A DNA stretch of 64,000 nucleotides from JBFONV01 sp040779335 (GCA_040779335.1 JBFONV010000002.1:511433-575432); one strand, 5' to 3'. Positions 35,351 to 45,365 are shown, counted from the first letter of the stretch. A program made the numbers and translations. Notes: a model not told the origin generated them from the sequence alone.

Positions 35351-37552
35351 ATGGCAGCACAGTATTGGGTAGGTGATTTTTTTATCGATTTAACTCGAAA
35401 TCAGATCACCCAGAAAACGCAATCACAGACAATTCCGCCGAAAGCTTTGGCTGTGTTAACTTACCTGGCCAAAAATGCCAATAAAGTTGTTAGCCATGAT
35501 GAGCTGTTATCAGAGGTGTGGCCCGACACGGTGGTAACCCCAAATACGCTACAAAGAAGCATAGCGCAATTAAGAAAAGCACTGGGCGAAGACAATCAAT
35601 ACCAATCCTATATTAAAACCCATGCCAAACAGGGCTACAGTTTGGAGGTTGAGGTGCGATGGCAGGATAAAACCGAGACCCAGGCGGACGGCGTGACTAC
35701 AGCCCAACCAGATAGCGTCAGTCCTGATAGCATCAGTTTTGATAGTGGCAGTTATGATAACGTCAGCCATGATAGTGTCAGTTTTGATAAAGGCCAGAAG
35801 ACAGAGTCGGCGAGTGCGACTTTCAGGCTGATTTCTATTATGGCAATCATTGTTGTTCTGGGTTTTCTCGGGGTTAAATATCTGACGCCAGCTCAACCTG
35901 TGAAATTAGAATTTGCAGAGTTACGTTTACTCACCACCAGCGATCACTCAGAAGTCAATGGCAACTATTCACCTGACGGTCAATACATTGTTTTCAATCG
36001 CTTCACTGAAGATTTGTGTGTTAATAATCTCTGGGCCAAAGATGTTAACACTCAACAAGAATTCCAGCTCACCAAAAACCGGGGCTCTTTCGGTGCGCAT
36101 AGTTTTTCCAAAGACAGTAAAGCGCTGGTCGTTATCGAAAAGGAAGACTGCAACAAACCGATCACCCAGAAGCAATGTTATAGATTATCTAATCTGGATT
36201 TTCAAAAAGCGCTTGAATCGCCACAAACGCCGAGCGTTCTGATGGAGTGTAAAAATTCAAAAATTTTGGGTGCCAAGTGGTTAAATAACAACAATATTGC
36301 TCTCTTGCAGGAGCTTTCAAATCGCAAGAAGTTGACCAGCTATTCGATAGCAGACAATCAAAGCACTGTCATCCATGAATTGGAAGAGGGCAGCGTAAAC
36401 GACTTCGACTATTCATCCAAGGAGGACCTTATTGCATTAACCAGTCTTCATAAGGACGGCCAAAAATACATTGAAATACTCAAGCCTGACGGCCAGCTTA
36501 TATCCAGTCATCAAATTAAATACCCAAAAGAAATTGCAAACTTAAGGGACATCTACCCCAATTTTATGCCACAAAGTGGTCAACTTATTTTCAGCACGGG
36601 CCGACAGTACTTTACCATTTCCTATCAAGGCCATATAACCAATATTAGTCTGCCCCTAGATGAACCAATGGGATCACCACTATTTCACCCCGATGGAAAA
36701 CGAATGGTGATGACAAAGGGCGTTTTCGATACCGATATCGCGAAACTGCCTTTATCACAATTTGCCAATACAGCAGCAGAGCTGACGCAAAAGCAAAATG
36801 AACCGCTCAACAATTACTCGGTACTGCAACGCTCGACACGGGTGGAACAACAAGGCATTTTTCAACCAAATGGTGATTTAATCGCATTTATATCCAGACG
36901 TTCCGGTCAAGATCAACTGTGGATAACCGATGGCGTCGACTCACAACAACTCACCAATTTTCAATTAGATACTCGTATTGATGGTATGCATTGGGCCCTA
37001 GATGGAGCGAGCATCCTGGTCAATGCAAACAACAGTCTAACTCAAGTGTTTTTAGACTCAAGCCTCAAGCCGGTTTCATTGGCTCACCCAGTTGAACAAT
37101 TGTTCTATTGGGATAGTGAAGCCAATACCGCGCTAATAAATGTGCGTATCAAGGGGATATTAAGATTTGTCGAATTCGACCTAGATAACTCAGCGCTTAG
37201 AGTGATAAATGACAAGCAGATCAACTGGGCACTTAAAACTAAAGAGGGTCGATTGATATACACCGATCAGCTGGATCGATTCTGGCAGTCAGGCCCCGCG
37301 GAAGACCAACTGATTGACGCTCTGGACAAACACGGAAGTGATAAACGATTTGTAGTAAAAAACAGTGTCATTTATGGGATAAATGACGAGCTTCAATTGT
37401 GGTTCTATGATCTGAATGAAGATACATTTAAGATCCTCGGTAAAACACTTGATAACTATGATCATTTAACCGACATTGATCAGACTGATATTTTATTGAC
37501 TGTTGTGATAACCAGTAAAAAGGAAGTGGCAGAGCTCACTTTAAGCGATTAA
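35351..37552 (+). CDS. ToxR/CadC-type membrane regulator with PD40 propeller sensor
   Basis: The start is placed at ATG 35351. A TTG at 35276 in frame would put a hydrophobic stretch ahead of the DNA-binding domain. The protein of 733 residues has an OmpR/PhoB-type winged helix (about 5-100: KALAVLTYLAKNANKVVSHDELLSEVWP, RSIAQLRKALG, TKQGYSL-like end), a low-complexity linker of DSxSx pentapeptides, one membrane helix (about 158-180) and a large periplasmic TolB/PD40 beta-propeller (YSPDGQYIVFNRF, FHPDGKRMVMTKG). It is divergent from an operon that encodes three secreted PD40 proteins, so sensor and targets share a fold. Direct membrane-to-DNA signalling is expected. Confidence 0.88.
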   Translation: MAAQYWVGDFFIDLTRNQITQKTQSQTIPPKALAVLTYLAKNANKVVSHDELLSEVWPDTVVTPNTLQRSIAQLRKALGEDNQYQSYIKTHAKQGYSLEVEVRWQDKTETQADGVTTAQPDSVSPDSISFDSGSYDNVSHDSVSFDKGQKTESASATFRLISIMAIIVVLGFLGVKYLTPAQPVKLEFAELRLLTTSDHSEVNGNYSPDGQYIVFNRFTEDLCVNNLWAKDVNTQQEFQLTKNRGSFGAHSFSKDSKALVVIEKEDCNKPITQKQCYRLSNLDFQKALESPQTPSVLMECKNSKILGAKWLNNNNIALLQELSNRKKLTSYSIADNQSTVIHELEEGSVNDFDYSSKEDLIALTSLHKDGQKYIEILKPDGQLISSHQIKYPKEIANLRDIYPNFMPQSGQLIFSTGRQYFTISYQGHITNISLPLDEPMGSPLFHPDGKRMVMTKGVFDTDIAKLPLSQFANTAAELTQKQNEPLNNYSVLQRSTRVEQQGIFQPNGDLIAFISRRSGQDQLWITDGVDSQQLTNFQLDTRIDGMHWALDGASILVNANNSLTQVFLDSSLKPVSLAHPVEQLFYWDSEANTALINVRIKGILRFVEFDLDNSALRVINDKQINWALKTKEGRLIYTDQLDRFWQSGPAEDQLIDALDKHGSDKRFVVKNSVIYGINDELQLWFYDLNEDTFKILGKTLDNYDHLTDIDQTDILLTVVITSKKEVAELTLSD
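35711..35797 (+). repeat. 15-bp minisatellite in the regulator linker
   Basis: Five imperfect 15-bp units (GATAGYRTCAGTYNT type) plus a partial sixth encode the pentapeptides DSVSP, DSISF, DSGSY, DNVSH, DSVSF, DKG. They lie between the DNA-binding domain and the membrane helix, so unit number would set linker length. Confidence 0.85.
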
Positions 37553-37674
37553 AAATATTGCAGAGATGTAGATACTCGCGGCTGCTTTTCGAACATTTGA
37601 CTGATGCAATTTGTATTGACGAAGGTCCGTTTGCAGGCAAAGTAACAAATGAAAGCGGTCTGAGATAAACATAG

Positions 37675-38625
37675 CTAAAATGTAAACATATTATTATCAG
37701 GGAGTGCGGCAAACGCGCCTTTTTGCTGACAGGTATGGGCGCCGCATTTCACTGCAAACATTACCGCTTCAGTAATGATTTGTTCATTGGTTAGTGCTGT
37801 GCCTACACTCAATGCTTGGCTTTGCTGGCTTAATGAGAACAGAAAGCCGCCTATAAAGCTATCTCCAGCTGCGGTGGTATCAACAACTGTGACACGAGGA
37901 ACAGGAAGTAAAAGTAAAAATGTGCGGCTAATGGCATGTACATCGCCCTCACCATTTGACACCAATAATAACTTCGGCCCGATAGCTAAAAGATGCGCGG
38001 TAAATTGTGCATAATCCATATTCATCGCACCAGCTAAATACTCAGCTTCTTCACGACTTAATTTAATTAAATCGCTATGCCTTATCGCCTGTGTAACGCG
38101 AGTAACCAACTGCGCAACGTTGTCCCATAACTGCAATCGTAAATTAACGTCAAAACTGATCAACGTATGGTTAGCGCTGGCTTTATTGATGGCATAAACA
38201 GTATTGTCAAACATGCGTTCACTGGTGAGCGTATTCGAACAATAATGAAAAATATCAATACTCTGCCAGTCGATGTTGTCAATATCTGTAGCTTGATATT
38301 TTGTGTCAGCACTTTGATGTCGATAGAAGTTAAATGAACGCTCGCCGTTATCGTCCAAACTGACCAAAACGACAGCGGTATTTGCGTTTGCAATGCGCTC
38401 AACGTATTTCGTATTTACTTTCTCGTGCTCGAGCTGTCCCAGCAAAAAATCACCAAAGTTATCTTCACTAATACCGCCAGCAAAATAACTGTTACCGCCT
38501 AACTTAGCGTAAGCGACTGCGACATTGGCTGGCGCGCCGCCTGCCATGGGGTAATAACTATTTAATGCGTTGTCCGCAGGTAGAAAGTCAATCAAGGCTT
38601 CCCCATAACTTAATAACGTCAACAT
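37675..38625 (-). CDS. PfkB-family fructokinase
   Basis: The start is placed at 38625 with AGAGG 6 bases upstream, since the longer frame from 38646 has no such site. The 316-residue kinase has the PfkB signatures MAGGAPANVAVAYAKLGG and TTAAGDSFIGG with the catalytic aspartate (D255 in this numbering). It would phosphorylate the fructose released by sucrose phosphorylase to fructose 6-phosphate. It follows the TonB-dependent receptor on the same strand behind a terminator, so it probably relies on partial read-through or a weak promoter of its own. Confidence 0.87.
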   Translation of the reverse strand: MLTLLSYGEALIDFLPADNALNSYYPMAGGAPANVAVAYAKLGGNSYFAGGISEDNFGDFLLGQLEHEKVNTKYVERIANANTAVVLVSLDDNGERSFNFYRHQSADTKYQATDIDNIDWQSIDIFHYCSNTLTSERMFDNTVYAINKASANHTLISFDVNLRLQLWDNVAQLVTRVTQAIRHSDLIKLSREEAEYLAGAMNMDYAQFTAHLLAIGPKLLLVSNGEGDVHAISRTFLLLLPVPRVTVVDTTAAGDSFIGGFLFSLSQQSQALSVGTALTNEQIITEAVMFAVKCGAHTCQQKGAFAALPDNNMFTF

Positions 38626-38653
38626 ATTTGCCTCTACACATACCAATAAAGAT

Positions 38654-38679
38654 AAAAAAGCTCACCGAAATGAGCTTTT
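38654..38679 (-). terminator. terminator after the TonB-dependent receptor gene
   Basis: AAAAGCTCA-ccgaaa-TGAGCTTTT is a perfect 9-bp stem followed on the minus strand by further T residues. It lies 20 bases beyond the receptor stop and 29 bases before the fructokinase start. Confidence 0.8.
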
Positions 38680-38698
38680 AAACAATGACTATCAATAC

Positions 38699-41107
38699 CT
38701 AAAAATCATACCTAAGGGTTACGCTAGTCGTGCGACCAGTAATGGCCCGTGCGCGAATAATATTGTTATCAGGAATAGAGCCTTCTTCTGACTCAGTAAT
38801 GCCAGTGGCATCAAACAAATTATTCACGTTCAGCGACACACTCATGCTGTCTGATAATAAATATGAGGCGAATGCATTCACTTGGGTGTAACCATCAAAT
38901 TGCAAATCATTATTATCTTGCGCATAAGCATCTGTGCTGCCAATTAAGCTAAGTCCCATAGAACCTTGCGCAAAGTTATAACGCGAGATCAGTGAATACA
39001 CAAAGTCCGCTTGTCTTCTTGGGGTATTGCCAACTACATCAGGGTTAATAGCATCTTTAGCTATTTCGGCATCTGTCCAAGTAATATTACCGCGAAAATC
39101 AAAGTCACCAACAAAATAAGCACCTTCTAGCTCAATTCCTTTCGCTTCATATTTACGATCAAAGAATTTTTGACTGGTCGCTTCAAAGTTTTGTTCTTCA
39201 GTTTCAGCATAAAACGCGGTGGCAAATAACGATAAGCTTTCTTGGCGATATTTAACCCCTAGTTCATATTGATCGACTTCATCAACGGCATCTTGATCGG
39301 CAACAGAACCATCAGCATTAATTTTACCAAATGCTAATCGGTCAGCATTGGCTCGACCACCATGACTTAAACGGGCAAATGTCGCTAAATTGTCATAAAT
39401 TTGATAGTTAGCCCCCAATGAATATGAAGTGTAACTCCAATCGTAATTAACCGCTGAAGCATTCGCATTGTCTATTGACGAAACACTCATTTCAGGCTGT
39501 GAAATTATACCGTCTTGATTCATATCAATTTCAGATTGCACTGCTCCTGCATAGCTACCCGTTGCGCTACCGCTATCATGGCGGACACTAACATCGATTA
39601 ATAATTTATCAAAGGTTGAAGAAATCGCTAGATACGGCGCGCTGATATCATATTCAAGATCATAATTGCGTTGGCAACAATTCCCCCACGCTGGTACGCC
39701 ATAGGCGTATAAACCATTATCAGAATAACTTGTGCCATCTGTACTGCTCACATTTAGTAGTGCGGCATTATCCCCTTTAACTTCCATCAAATAAGAATTC
39801 CACAACCACGACATCCCGACATTTTGCAATGCTTTATAATAACCAAAGGTAATGCTGGTATCGTCGAACGACTTCGTTAACTTTAAATCATTAACATAAG
39901 AGTCGAAATTGTTCATCTCAACATCAAAAGTGTGAATACGCATAACTAGATCATCATTAAAACTTTGACCTTCTGCAGGACCATTAGCGTAACTTAGCGT
40001 AGCCCCCTCTCCTGCTATGCTGGCAGCAATAGTTGAACCATCGCCGACTTCAGCTGGAAATGGCGAATTAAAGGTGCCTTTTACCGATGATTTTCTAAAA
40101 CGATTTTCGATTTCCCAATCATTACCTAAATCAAATGAGGCTTCGACGCCAACCGAGTCTACAATAGGATGCATACCATCGCGCATATCACTGCGACGAC
40201 GCTGACCATCAGCCCCTAACGATAAGCCAGTGGTAAAATACGCTGAATGCGGAGTATCGCTAAGGGCATCAAAACCCGGTACTGAACTACCATCTGCGTA
40301 CATTGGCATCGGCATGTAACTAATCGCCTTATCATCAAGGTGTTTGTAATAAACGCGCAAATAACCGTTATCAAATTCCTTGGTTAAGTTGGCTTTGATT
40401 TGCCCGCCTTTATTGGCGGTATAGCCTGCGTCGCGTGCGCCATCACCTTGACGAACAAAACCACCGATATGAAAATACATAGAATCGTTAAGTTCACCGC
40501 CATACTCAAAATCAGTGCGGAAGCTGTCATAATCTACGCCAAAGGTGGTGGCGACACTGCCCCCTTCATTCAAGCCGGTTTTACTGATGATATTAATAAT
40601 GCCGCCAGGTGCATTACTGGCAACCGTTGATGCTGAACCACCACGAATAGACTCTACCGTTTGCATGGTATTGTCTAAACGAAGAAAAATATCGGCGTTA
40701 CCAAAGGCAATATCACCAAATTGTAAAATAGGAAGACCATCTTCTTGCAGTTGTAAAAACTTTGCACCACCTGAGGCAACAGGTAAACCGCGCACCGCGA
40801 TATTGGCATTACCTTCACCACCGGTTGATTCTGAGCGAATACCAGGAATGGCTCTAAATGCCTCAGCAGTTGTCCGAGGTGTAGTACTTTCTAATTGGTC
40901 AGCGGAAAAACTACTCACTGAGACACTTGACGCCATTACTGTAGTGCCTTTAGCAACCCCAGTGACAACAATGCGTTCAAAGTCTAATCCTTTGTCTGTT
41001 TTGGTATCCGCGCCTTTAGCTTGGTCTACTTCAGCTGCGCTCAAGCTAGTACATATAGCCAACGCTAACGTACTTAGGAGAAATTTATTAACTCTTGCAT
41101 GTTTCAT
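38699..41107 (-). CDS. TonB-dependent outer-membrane receptor, probably for sucrose
   Basis: The 802-residue protein has a signal peptide (to about residue 25), a TonB-box-like region, a plug domain (about 50-175, with IVVTGVAKG, TTAEAFRAIPGIRSES and IRGGSASTVASNAPGGIINI) and a 22-strand barrel ending in TSVTLRYDF. Placement in a cluster with sucrose phosphorylase, MFS carrier and fructokinase, and a LacI operator 79 bases upstream of its start, make it the likely energy-dependent sucrose or oligosaccharide importer, analogous to SuxA of xanthomonads. The assignment of substrate is by context. Confidence 0.87.
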   Translation of the reverse strand: MKHARVNKFLLSTLALAICTSLSAAEVDQAKGADTKTDKGLDFERIVVTGVAKGTTVMASSVSVSSFSADQLESTTPRTTAEAFRAIPGIRSESTGGEGNANIAVRGLPVASGGAKFLQLQEDGLPILQFGDIAFGNADIFLRLDNTMQTVESIRGGSASTVASNAPGGIINIISKTGLNEGGSVATTFGVDYDSFRTDFEYGGELNDSMYFHIGGFVRQGDGARDAGYTANKGGQIKANLTKEFDNGYLRVYYKHLDDKAISYMPMPMYADGSSVPGFDALSDTPHSAYFTTGLSLGADGQRRRSDMRDGMHPIVDSVGVEASFDLGNDWEIENRFRKSSVKGTFNSPFPAEVGDGSTIAASIAGEGATLSYANGPAEGQSFNDDLVMRIHTFDVEMNNFDSYVNDLKLTKSFDDTSITFGYYKALQNVGMSWLWNSYLMEVKGDNAALLNVSSTDGTSYSDNGLYAYGVPAWGNCCQRNYDLEYDISAPYLAISSTFDKLLIDVSVRHDSGSATGSYAGAVQSEIDMNQDGIISQPEMSVSSIDNANASAVNYDWSYTSYSLGANYQIYDNLATFARLSHGGRANADRLAFGKINADGSVADQDAVDEVDQYELGVKYRQESLSLFATAFYAETEEQNFEATSQKFFDRKYEAKGIELEGAYFVGDFDFRGNITWTDAEIAKDAINPDVVGNTPRRQADFVYSLISRYNFAQGSMGLSLIGSTDAYAQDNNDLQFDGYTQVNAFASYLLSDSMSVSLNVNNLFDATGITESEEGSIPDNNIIRARAITGRTTSVTLRYDF

Positions 41108-41185
41108 TTACTCACCCCGTTTCTATTTATTATATGCGTTAATTAAATTGATAATGGTTTACAGCTATTATTATTTTAAAACCGC

Positions 41186-41203
41186 AACTTAATCGATTAA
41201 GTT
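41186..41203. promoter_or_regulatory. LacI-type operator upstream of the TonB-dependent receptor gene
   Basis: AACTTAATCGATTAAGTT is a perfect 18-bp palindrome with the central CG step typical of LacI-family operators. The same 14-bp core CTTAATCGATTAAG recurs at 42742-42755. The rest of the 41108-41379 spacer is AT-rich without other features. Confidence 0.8.
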
Positions 41204-41379
41204 TTAAGTTAGCAAAAATATTCTTTATTGCAAGCGATAATTACGATTATTTTTTTATTGGTTGCTTGAAATCAACCCAAGTGATTGAAATATATTTATT
41301 ACTTAGACGGAGCTCAGGATAGTAAATGCACGGCGACTTTTAACGCTATGGCACTGTCTTATATAAGCAACTATGTTAA

Positions 41380-42603
41380 TCACACTGACTCTTGTTGTAA
41401 CAACTTCAAATGAGCAGGATCTTTTAATAAGTTAAATGTCGCCACTATAAACAGCAATGCAGCAAAGCCCGTCGCTAAATAAAAGCCAAAAGACACATGA
41501 CCAAATAGATCACTGACAATTCCCATAAGTAACGGGGCAATAGCAGCAGATACCGCAGTAAAAAATAAGATCACGCCAGCTACTGAGCCATGTTGTTTTT
41601 TCGGAAAGCAACTAATGCCTTTTGAGTTTAAGGTCGGGTATATCATTGACATAAACAACCCAGATAACGGCAATAACACCACTGCAACATTCACCCCATA
41701 TACTGCAGTGCCCAGATAACAAAGGAAAACCGCGAAGGAAAACCAAAACATCACCTGTTGCCATTTAAAATGTTTAAGCATCCAAACCCCAAGAAAGCGC
41801 CCGCCAGCACGCAAGGCAAAAAAGATTGAAATGGCATAAGTGGCAACCCAAACCAATGACCCACTATATTCAAGCAGTAAGGTCGGCATCCACACGTAAA
41901 TTGCCACTTCTGTTGCGACATAAAGCGCAATAGCAAATGAAAATCCCATAGCATGTGGGTCTTTCATCATAATAAAAGAATCTTTCAAATTAATGTGTTC
42001 TTGCGCATGTTTTTTCACTGCGGGATATTGAGTTTTCATCGCAACAATACACAAAATTACACACAGTAACCCTGCCGCTATATATAAATATTTCCATGAA
42101 ACCCCAGAAATAAGCAGATAGCTAACAATAGCAGGGCCAACCATTGCGCCAACACCAAAAAAGCCTTCGACTGTATTCATGGTCATGGTGTGTTGTTTAT
42201 TATTTTGAGATATATCGCCAATTAACGCTAAAGCCCCGGTTTTAAATAGCCCAACCGATGTCCCCACCAACGCTAGCAGCAATAAAAAATAAGCAAATGA
42301 ACTACCTAAAGCAAATAAGAAGCAAGCACCAGAAAAGATCATTAAACCAATAACAATAGTGACTTTTCGCCCCAATTTGTCGGCAAGATAGCCAAGAAAC
42401 AATCCGCTGGCCGCAATAAAAATCATAGGAACATAATGAAACGCACTAGCCTGCGTTAAATTGAGATCATAGGTAGCAATGAGTTCAGGGATAATCACAC
42501 CAACCGCGTCAGATGTCATCGCAAAAACGAAAAACATCATATAGGTCAGCCATTTAATGCGAGACAATAGCATTCCTTGTTGCTGTTCATTAGCTTGATT
42601 CAT
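41380..42603 (-). CDS. MFS sugar carrier, probably sucrose
   Basis: The start is placed at 42603 with GAGGGG 7 bases upstream. The 407-residue protein has 12 membrane helices and the MFS loop motif LGYLADKLGRKVT between helices 2 and 3. It would carry sucrose or its fragments across the inner membrane. It is divergent from sucrose phosphorylase and shares with it the spacer containing a LacI operator. It is not a close match to the classical proton/sucrose symporters I can recall, so the substrate is inferred from context. Confidence 0.82.
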   Translation of the reverse strand: MNQANEQQQGMLLSRIKWLTYMMFFVFAMTSDAVGVIIPELIATYDLNLTQASAFHYVPMIFIAASGLFLGYLADKLGRKVTIVIGLMIFSGACFLFALGSSFAYFLLLLALVGTSVGLFKTGALALIGDISQNNKQHTMTMNTVEGFFGVGAMVGPAIVSYLLISGVSWKYLYIAAGLLCVILCIVAMKTQYPAVKKHAQEHINLKDSFIMMKDPHAMGFSFAIALYVATEVAIYVWMPTLLLEYSGSLVWVATYAISIFFALRAGGRFLGVWMLKHFKWQQVMFWFSFAVFLCYLGTAVYGVNVAVVLLPLSGLFMSMIYPTLNSKGISCFPKKQHGSVAGVILFFTAVSAAIAPLLMGIVSDLFGHVSFGFYLATGFAALLFIVATFNLLKDPAHLKLLQQESV

Positions 42604-42739
42604 AAAATTCCCCTCGTTCATTATATTGTGGATCAGCCACCATACAAAGCCAACTCTATGTTGTTACACTATTATTGGTGGTGTAATGACAAAAAAATAA
42701 ATATTTTCTTGAAAATTTCATCCGATTGATTAAATATAT

Positions 42740-42757
42740 AACTTAATCGATTAAGAT
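42740..42757. promoter_or_regulatory. LacI-type operator in the MFS/phosphorylase spacer
   Basis: AACTTAATCGATTAAGAT matches the receptor operator in 17 of 18 positions. It ends 25 bases before the phosphorylase ATG and would repress that gene and possibly the MFS gene. Confidence 0.8.
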
Positions 42758-42782
42758 TCAACAAAAATGAAATGAGAATAAA

Positions 42783-44261
42783 ATGAAAAACAATGTTCAA
42801 CTAATTACCTATATAGATCGCCTAACAGGATCCGATGTTAACGCGCTTCATAATGTACTTATGGATGAGTTGAATAAACTATTCTCAGGAATACATCTGC
42901 TACCTTTTTATTATCCTATTGATGGTAGTGATGCTGGTTTTGATCCAATAGATCACACTCAAGTAGACAGTAGATTAGGTGCTTGGCACGATATTAAAGA
43001 GATTGGCTCAGACTTTGATGTAATGGCCGATTTGATTGTTAACCATATGTCGGCGCAATCAAAAGAATTCGAAGATGTCTTAGCGAAAGGCAAACAATCA
43101 CCTTATTGGGATTTATTTATTACTGAAGAAAAAATATTCCCACAAGGGCTCAGTCACCAGCAAAGAGAAAAGATATATCGCCCACGCCCAGGGTCTTGCT
43201 TTACTGAATTTAGCTTGCCTGATAACCAAAAAGCAAAGTTTTGGACAACTTTTACTGACAATCAAGTAGACATTGACGTTAACTCCGACTGTGGTAAACA
43301 TTATCTGCACAACATTCTAACCACCTTTTCTGAAAACAATATTAAGATCATTCGGTTAGATGCGGCAGGTTATGCGATAAAAAAAGCAGATACCAGTTGC
43401 TTTATGATAGAAGAAACCTATGATTTTATTAACGAACTTACCGTGCAAGCCAACCAATTAGGCATTGAGACCTTAGTAGAAATTCACTCTTATTATCAAA
43501 CACAAATAGAAATCGCCAAGCGCGTTGACCAAGTATATGATTTTGCTTTACCACCACTAATTTTACATAGCTTGTTTACTCGCTGTGCTGAGCCGCTTGT
43601 TCGTTGGTTATCTATTTCTCCTAGAAACTGCATTACGGTATTAGATACTCACGATGGCATTGGCATCATTGATGTTGGTCCAATGAATGGGCAAGCAGGT
43701 TTATTAACTGAAACAGAAATTGACGGGCTTGTTGAAACCATACATGACAATAGTAAGGGCGAAAGTAAACAGGCAACTGGGGCAGCCGCGAGTAACGTTG
43801 ACCTATACCAAGTAAATTGCACCTATTACGATGCCCTTGGCCAAAACGATGTTGATTATCTGATCGCGCGCGCCATTCAATTTTTCGCGCCCGGTGTACC
43901 GCAAGTTTATTATGCTGGGTTATTGGGGCAAACCAATGATTTAGCGCTGCTATCGCAAACTAATGTTGGTCGTGATATTAATCGTCCCTACCTCAATAAA
44001 GCGTTGATTAAGCTGGCAGTCAGTAAACCGATCACCCAAGCGTTATTTCAACTAATAAAAATACGTAATAGTAGTAATGCATTTAATGGTGAATTTTCTA
44101 TTCGTCATGACGATACTTTACTCTTTATGACCTGGATAAATGCAGGGGAAAGCGCCTCGTTAACCGTCAATTTTGAGGATAAGCAAGCATTGATAATACT
44201 GGCTGACGGAAAAGAAAAACAACGTATCGAGCTCCACTCGCTGTTATCCAAACAACGCTAA
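42783..44261 (+). CDS. sucrose phosphorylase (GH13 subfamily 18)
   Basis: The 492-residue enzyme has the family length and motifs: TYIDRLTG at the N-terminus, VNHMS (88-90 region), the nucleophile D193 in IRLDAAGYA, acid/base E233 in LVEIHSYY, the transition-state aspartate D291 in LDTHDGIG, and the sucrose phosphorylase block QATGAAASNVDLYQVNCTYY. It cleaves sucrose with phosphate to glucose 1-phosphate and fructose in the cytoplasm. The product fructose fits the kinase in the same cluster. It is controlled by the LacI operator just upstream. Confidence 0.93.
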   Translation: MKNNVQLITYIDRLTGSDVNALHNVLMDELNKLFSGIHLLPFYYPIDGSDAGFDPIDHTQVDSRLGAWHDIKEIGSDFDVMADLIVNHMSAQSKEFEDVLAKGKQSPYWDLFITEEKIFPQGLSHQQREKIYRPRPGSCFTEFSLPDNQKAKFWTTFTDNQVDIDVNSDCGKHYLHNILTTFSENNIKIIRLDAAGYAIKKADTSCFMIEETYDFINELTVQANQLGIETLVEIHSYYQTQIEIAKRVDQVYDFALPPLILHSLFTRCAEPLVRWLSISPRNCITVLDTHDGIGIIDVGPMNGQAGLLTETEIDGLVETIHDNSKGESKQATGAAASNVDLYQVNCTYYDALGQNDVDYLIARAIQFFAPGVPQVYYAGLLGQTNDLALLSQTNVGRDINRPYLNKALIKLAVSKPITQALFQLIKIRNSSNAFNGEFSIRHDDTLLFMTWINAGESASLTVNFEDKQALIILADGKEKQRIELHSLLSKQR

Positions 44262-44284
44262 CTTATTTTTAAACTGAATAAACT

Positions 44285-44315
44285 AGCACAAGAATACTCA
44301 GTCGATTCTTGTGCT
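44285..44315. terminator. terminator after sucrose phosphorylase
   Basis: AGCACAAGAAT (44285-44295) pairs perfectly with ATTCTTGTGCT (44305-44315) around a 9-base loop, 24 bases after the stop. The stem is strong. The following T tract is weak. Confidence 0.7.
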
Positions 44316-44483
44316 TATACCAATCTTTCCTGAAGTCGTGACAGCAAAACTCTTTAACATCATCTACAATGCTAATAACAACCGATCATTTTGGCTAGAG
44401 ATGCAACTAACATAGCTCAGTAGCACACCAAGATTAACTTAATGTTTTTCCTCGAAATTAGCCAATCTTGCTGGACGCTATTA

Positions 44484-45365
44484 ATGAAGCTGATCACATA
44501 CCTTGTAATGATATTATGCTTGACCAGTCACTACTGCATAGCCACAGACTCAACCGTTACTTATTTAAAGTCGGAGGCCGTTAATGATGATCGTAATGTC
44601 TATTTCATTGAGTTATTGAAGTTGGTTTTCGATAAAACTCAACTACCGACAAATAAAGTACAATTACAAGAAACGCAAGACAGCATGCAGCAAGGTAGAG
44701 CAATAAAAGAACTAGAAGCTGGACGCGCAATCGATATTTTATGGAGCGTTACTTCCATAGAACGTGAACAACAGTTATTACCCATTAGAATTCCACTATT
44801 GAAAGGGTTGCTAGGCTATCGAATTTTTATCATTCGTGATCAAGAGCAAACGCGCTTTTCATCCATCAATACTATCGATGAACTTCAACAGTACATAGCC
44901 GGTCAAGGTCACGATTGGCCAGATACCAAAATACTCAAAGCCAATAATATTAATGTCGTTACCAGCCCGACTTACAAAGGGTTATTCTCTATGTTAAAGG
45001 CAAAGCGTTTTGATTATTTTCCAAGAGGTATCAATGAAATTTGGCTCGAGATGGACTCAATTAACGCTAATGGTTTAGCTATCGATGAGCACTTGTTGTT
45101 TTATTATCCATCGCCCATTTATTTCTTTGTTAATAAAAAAAATAAAGCGTTAGCACATCGAATTGAACGAGGACTATATTTAGCGATGCTAGACGGTTCA
45201 TTTGATCAATTATTTCATTCGATAAAAGCCCATCAGCGTATGTTTGAATTGGCTAAACTCAAACAAAGAACCATGATAAAACTCACTAACCCTTTGTTGC
45301 CACCACGTACACCAATTAATTCTGCGCCTCTATGGCTTAAGCCTGAACAGCTAATTCAGGAATAA
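44484..45365 (+). CDS. periplasmic binding-like protein, orphan
   Basis: The frame opens at 44442, but a signal peptide (MKLITYLVMILCLTSHYCIA) begins at the ATG 44484, which I take as start. The remaining 274 residues look like a PBP2-type bilobed domain (AIKELEAGRAIDILWSVTSIERE, FSMLKAKRFDYFPRGINEIW, YYPSPIYFFVNKKN). There is no ABC transporter nearby. It lies between sucrose phosphorylase and the convergent LacI gene but carries no LacI operator, so membership in the sugar pathway is uncertain. It resembles the two other orphan binding proteins in style. Confidence 0.7.
   Translation: MKLITYLVMILCLTSHYCIATDSTVTYLKSEAVNDDRNVYFIELLKLVFDKTQLPTNKVQLQETQDSMQQGRAIKELEAGRAIDILWSVTSIEREQQLLPIRIPLLKGLLGYRIFIIRDQEQTRFSSINTIDELQQYIAGQGHDWPDTKILKANNINVVTSPTYKGLFSMLKAKRFDYFPRGINEIWLEMDSINANGLAIDEHLLFYYPSPIYFFVNKKNKALAHRIERGLYLAMLDGSFDQLFHSIKAHQRMFELAKLKQRTMIKLTNPLLPPRTPINSAPLWLKPEQLIQE

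Noticed and set aside
40545..41192. Plus-strand open frame of 215 codons opposite the TonB-dependent receptor start
   Set aside because: It is antisense to the plug region of a clear gene and would read through the LacI operator. No domain is visible.
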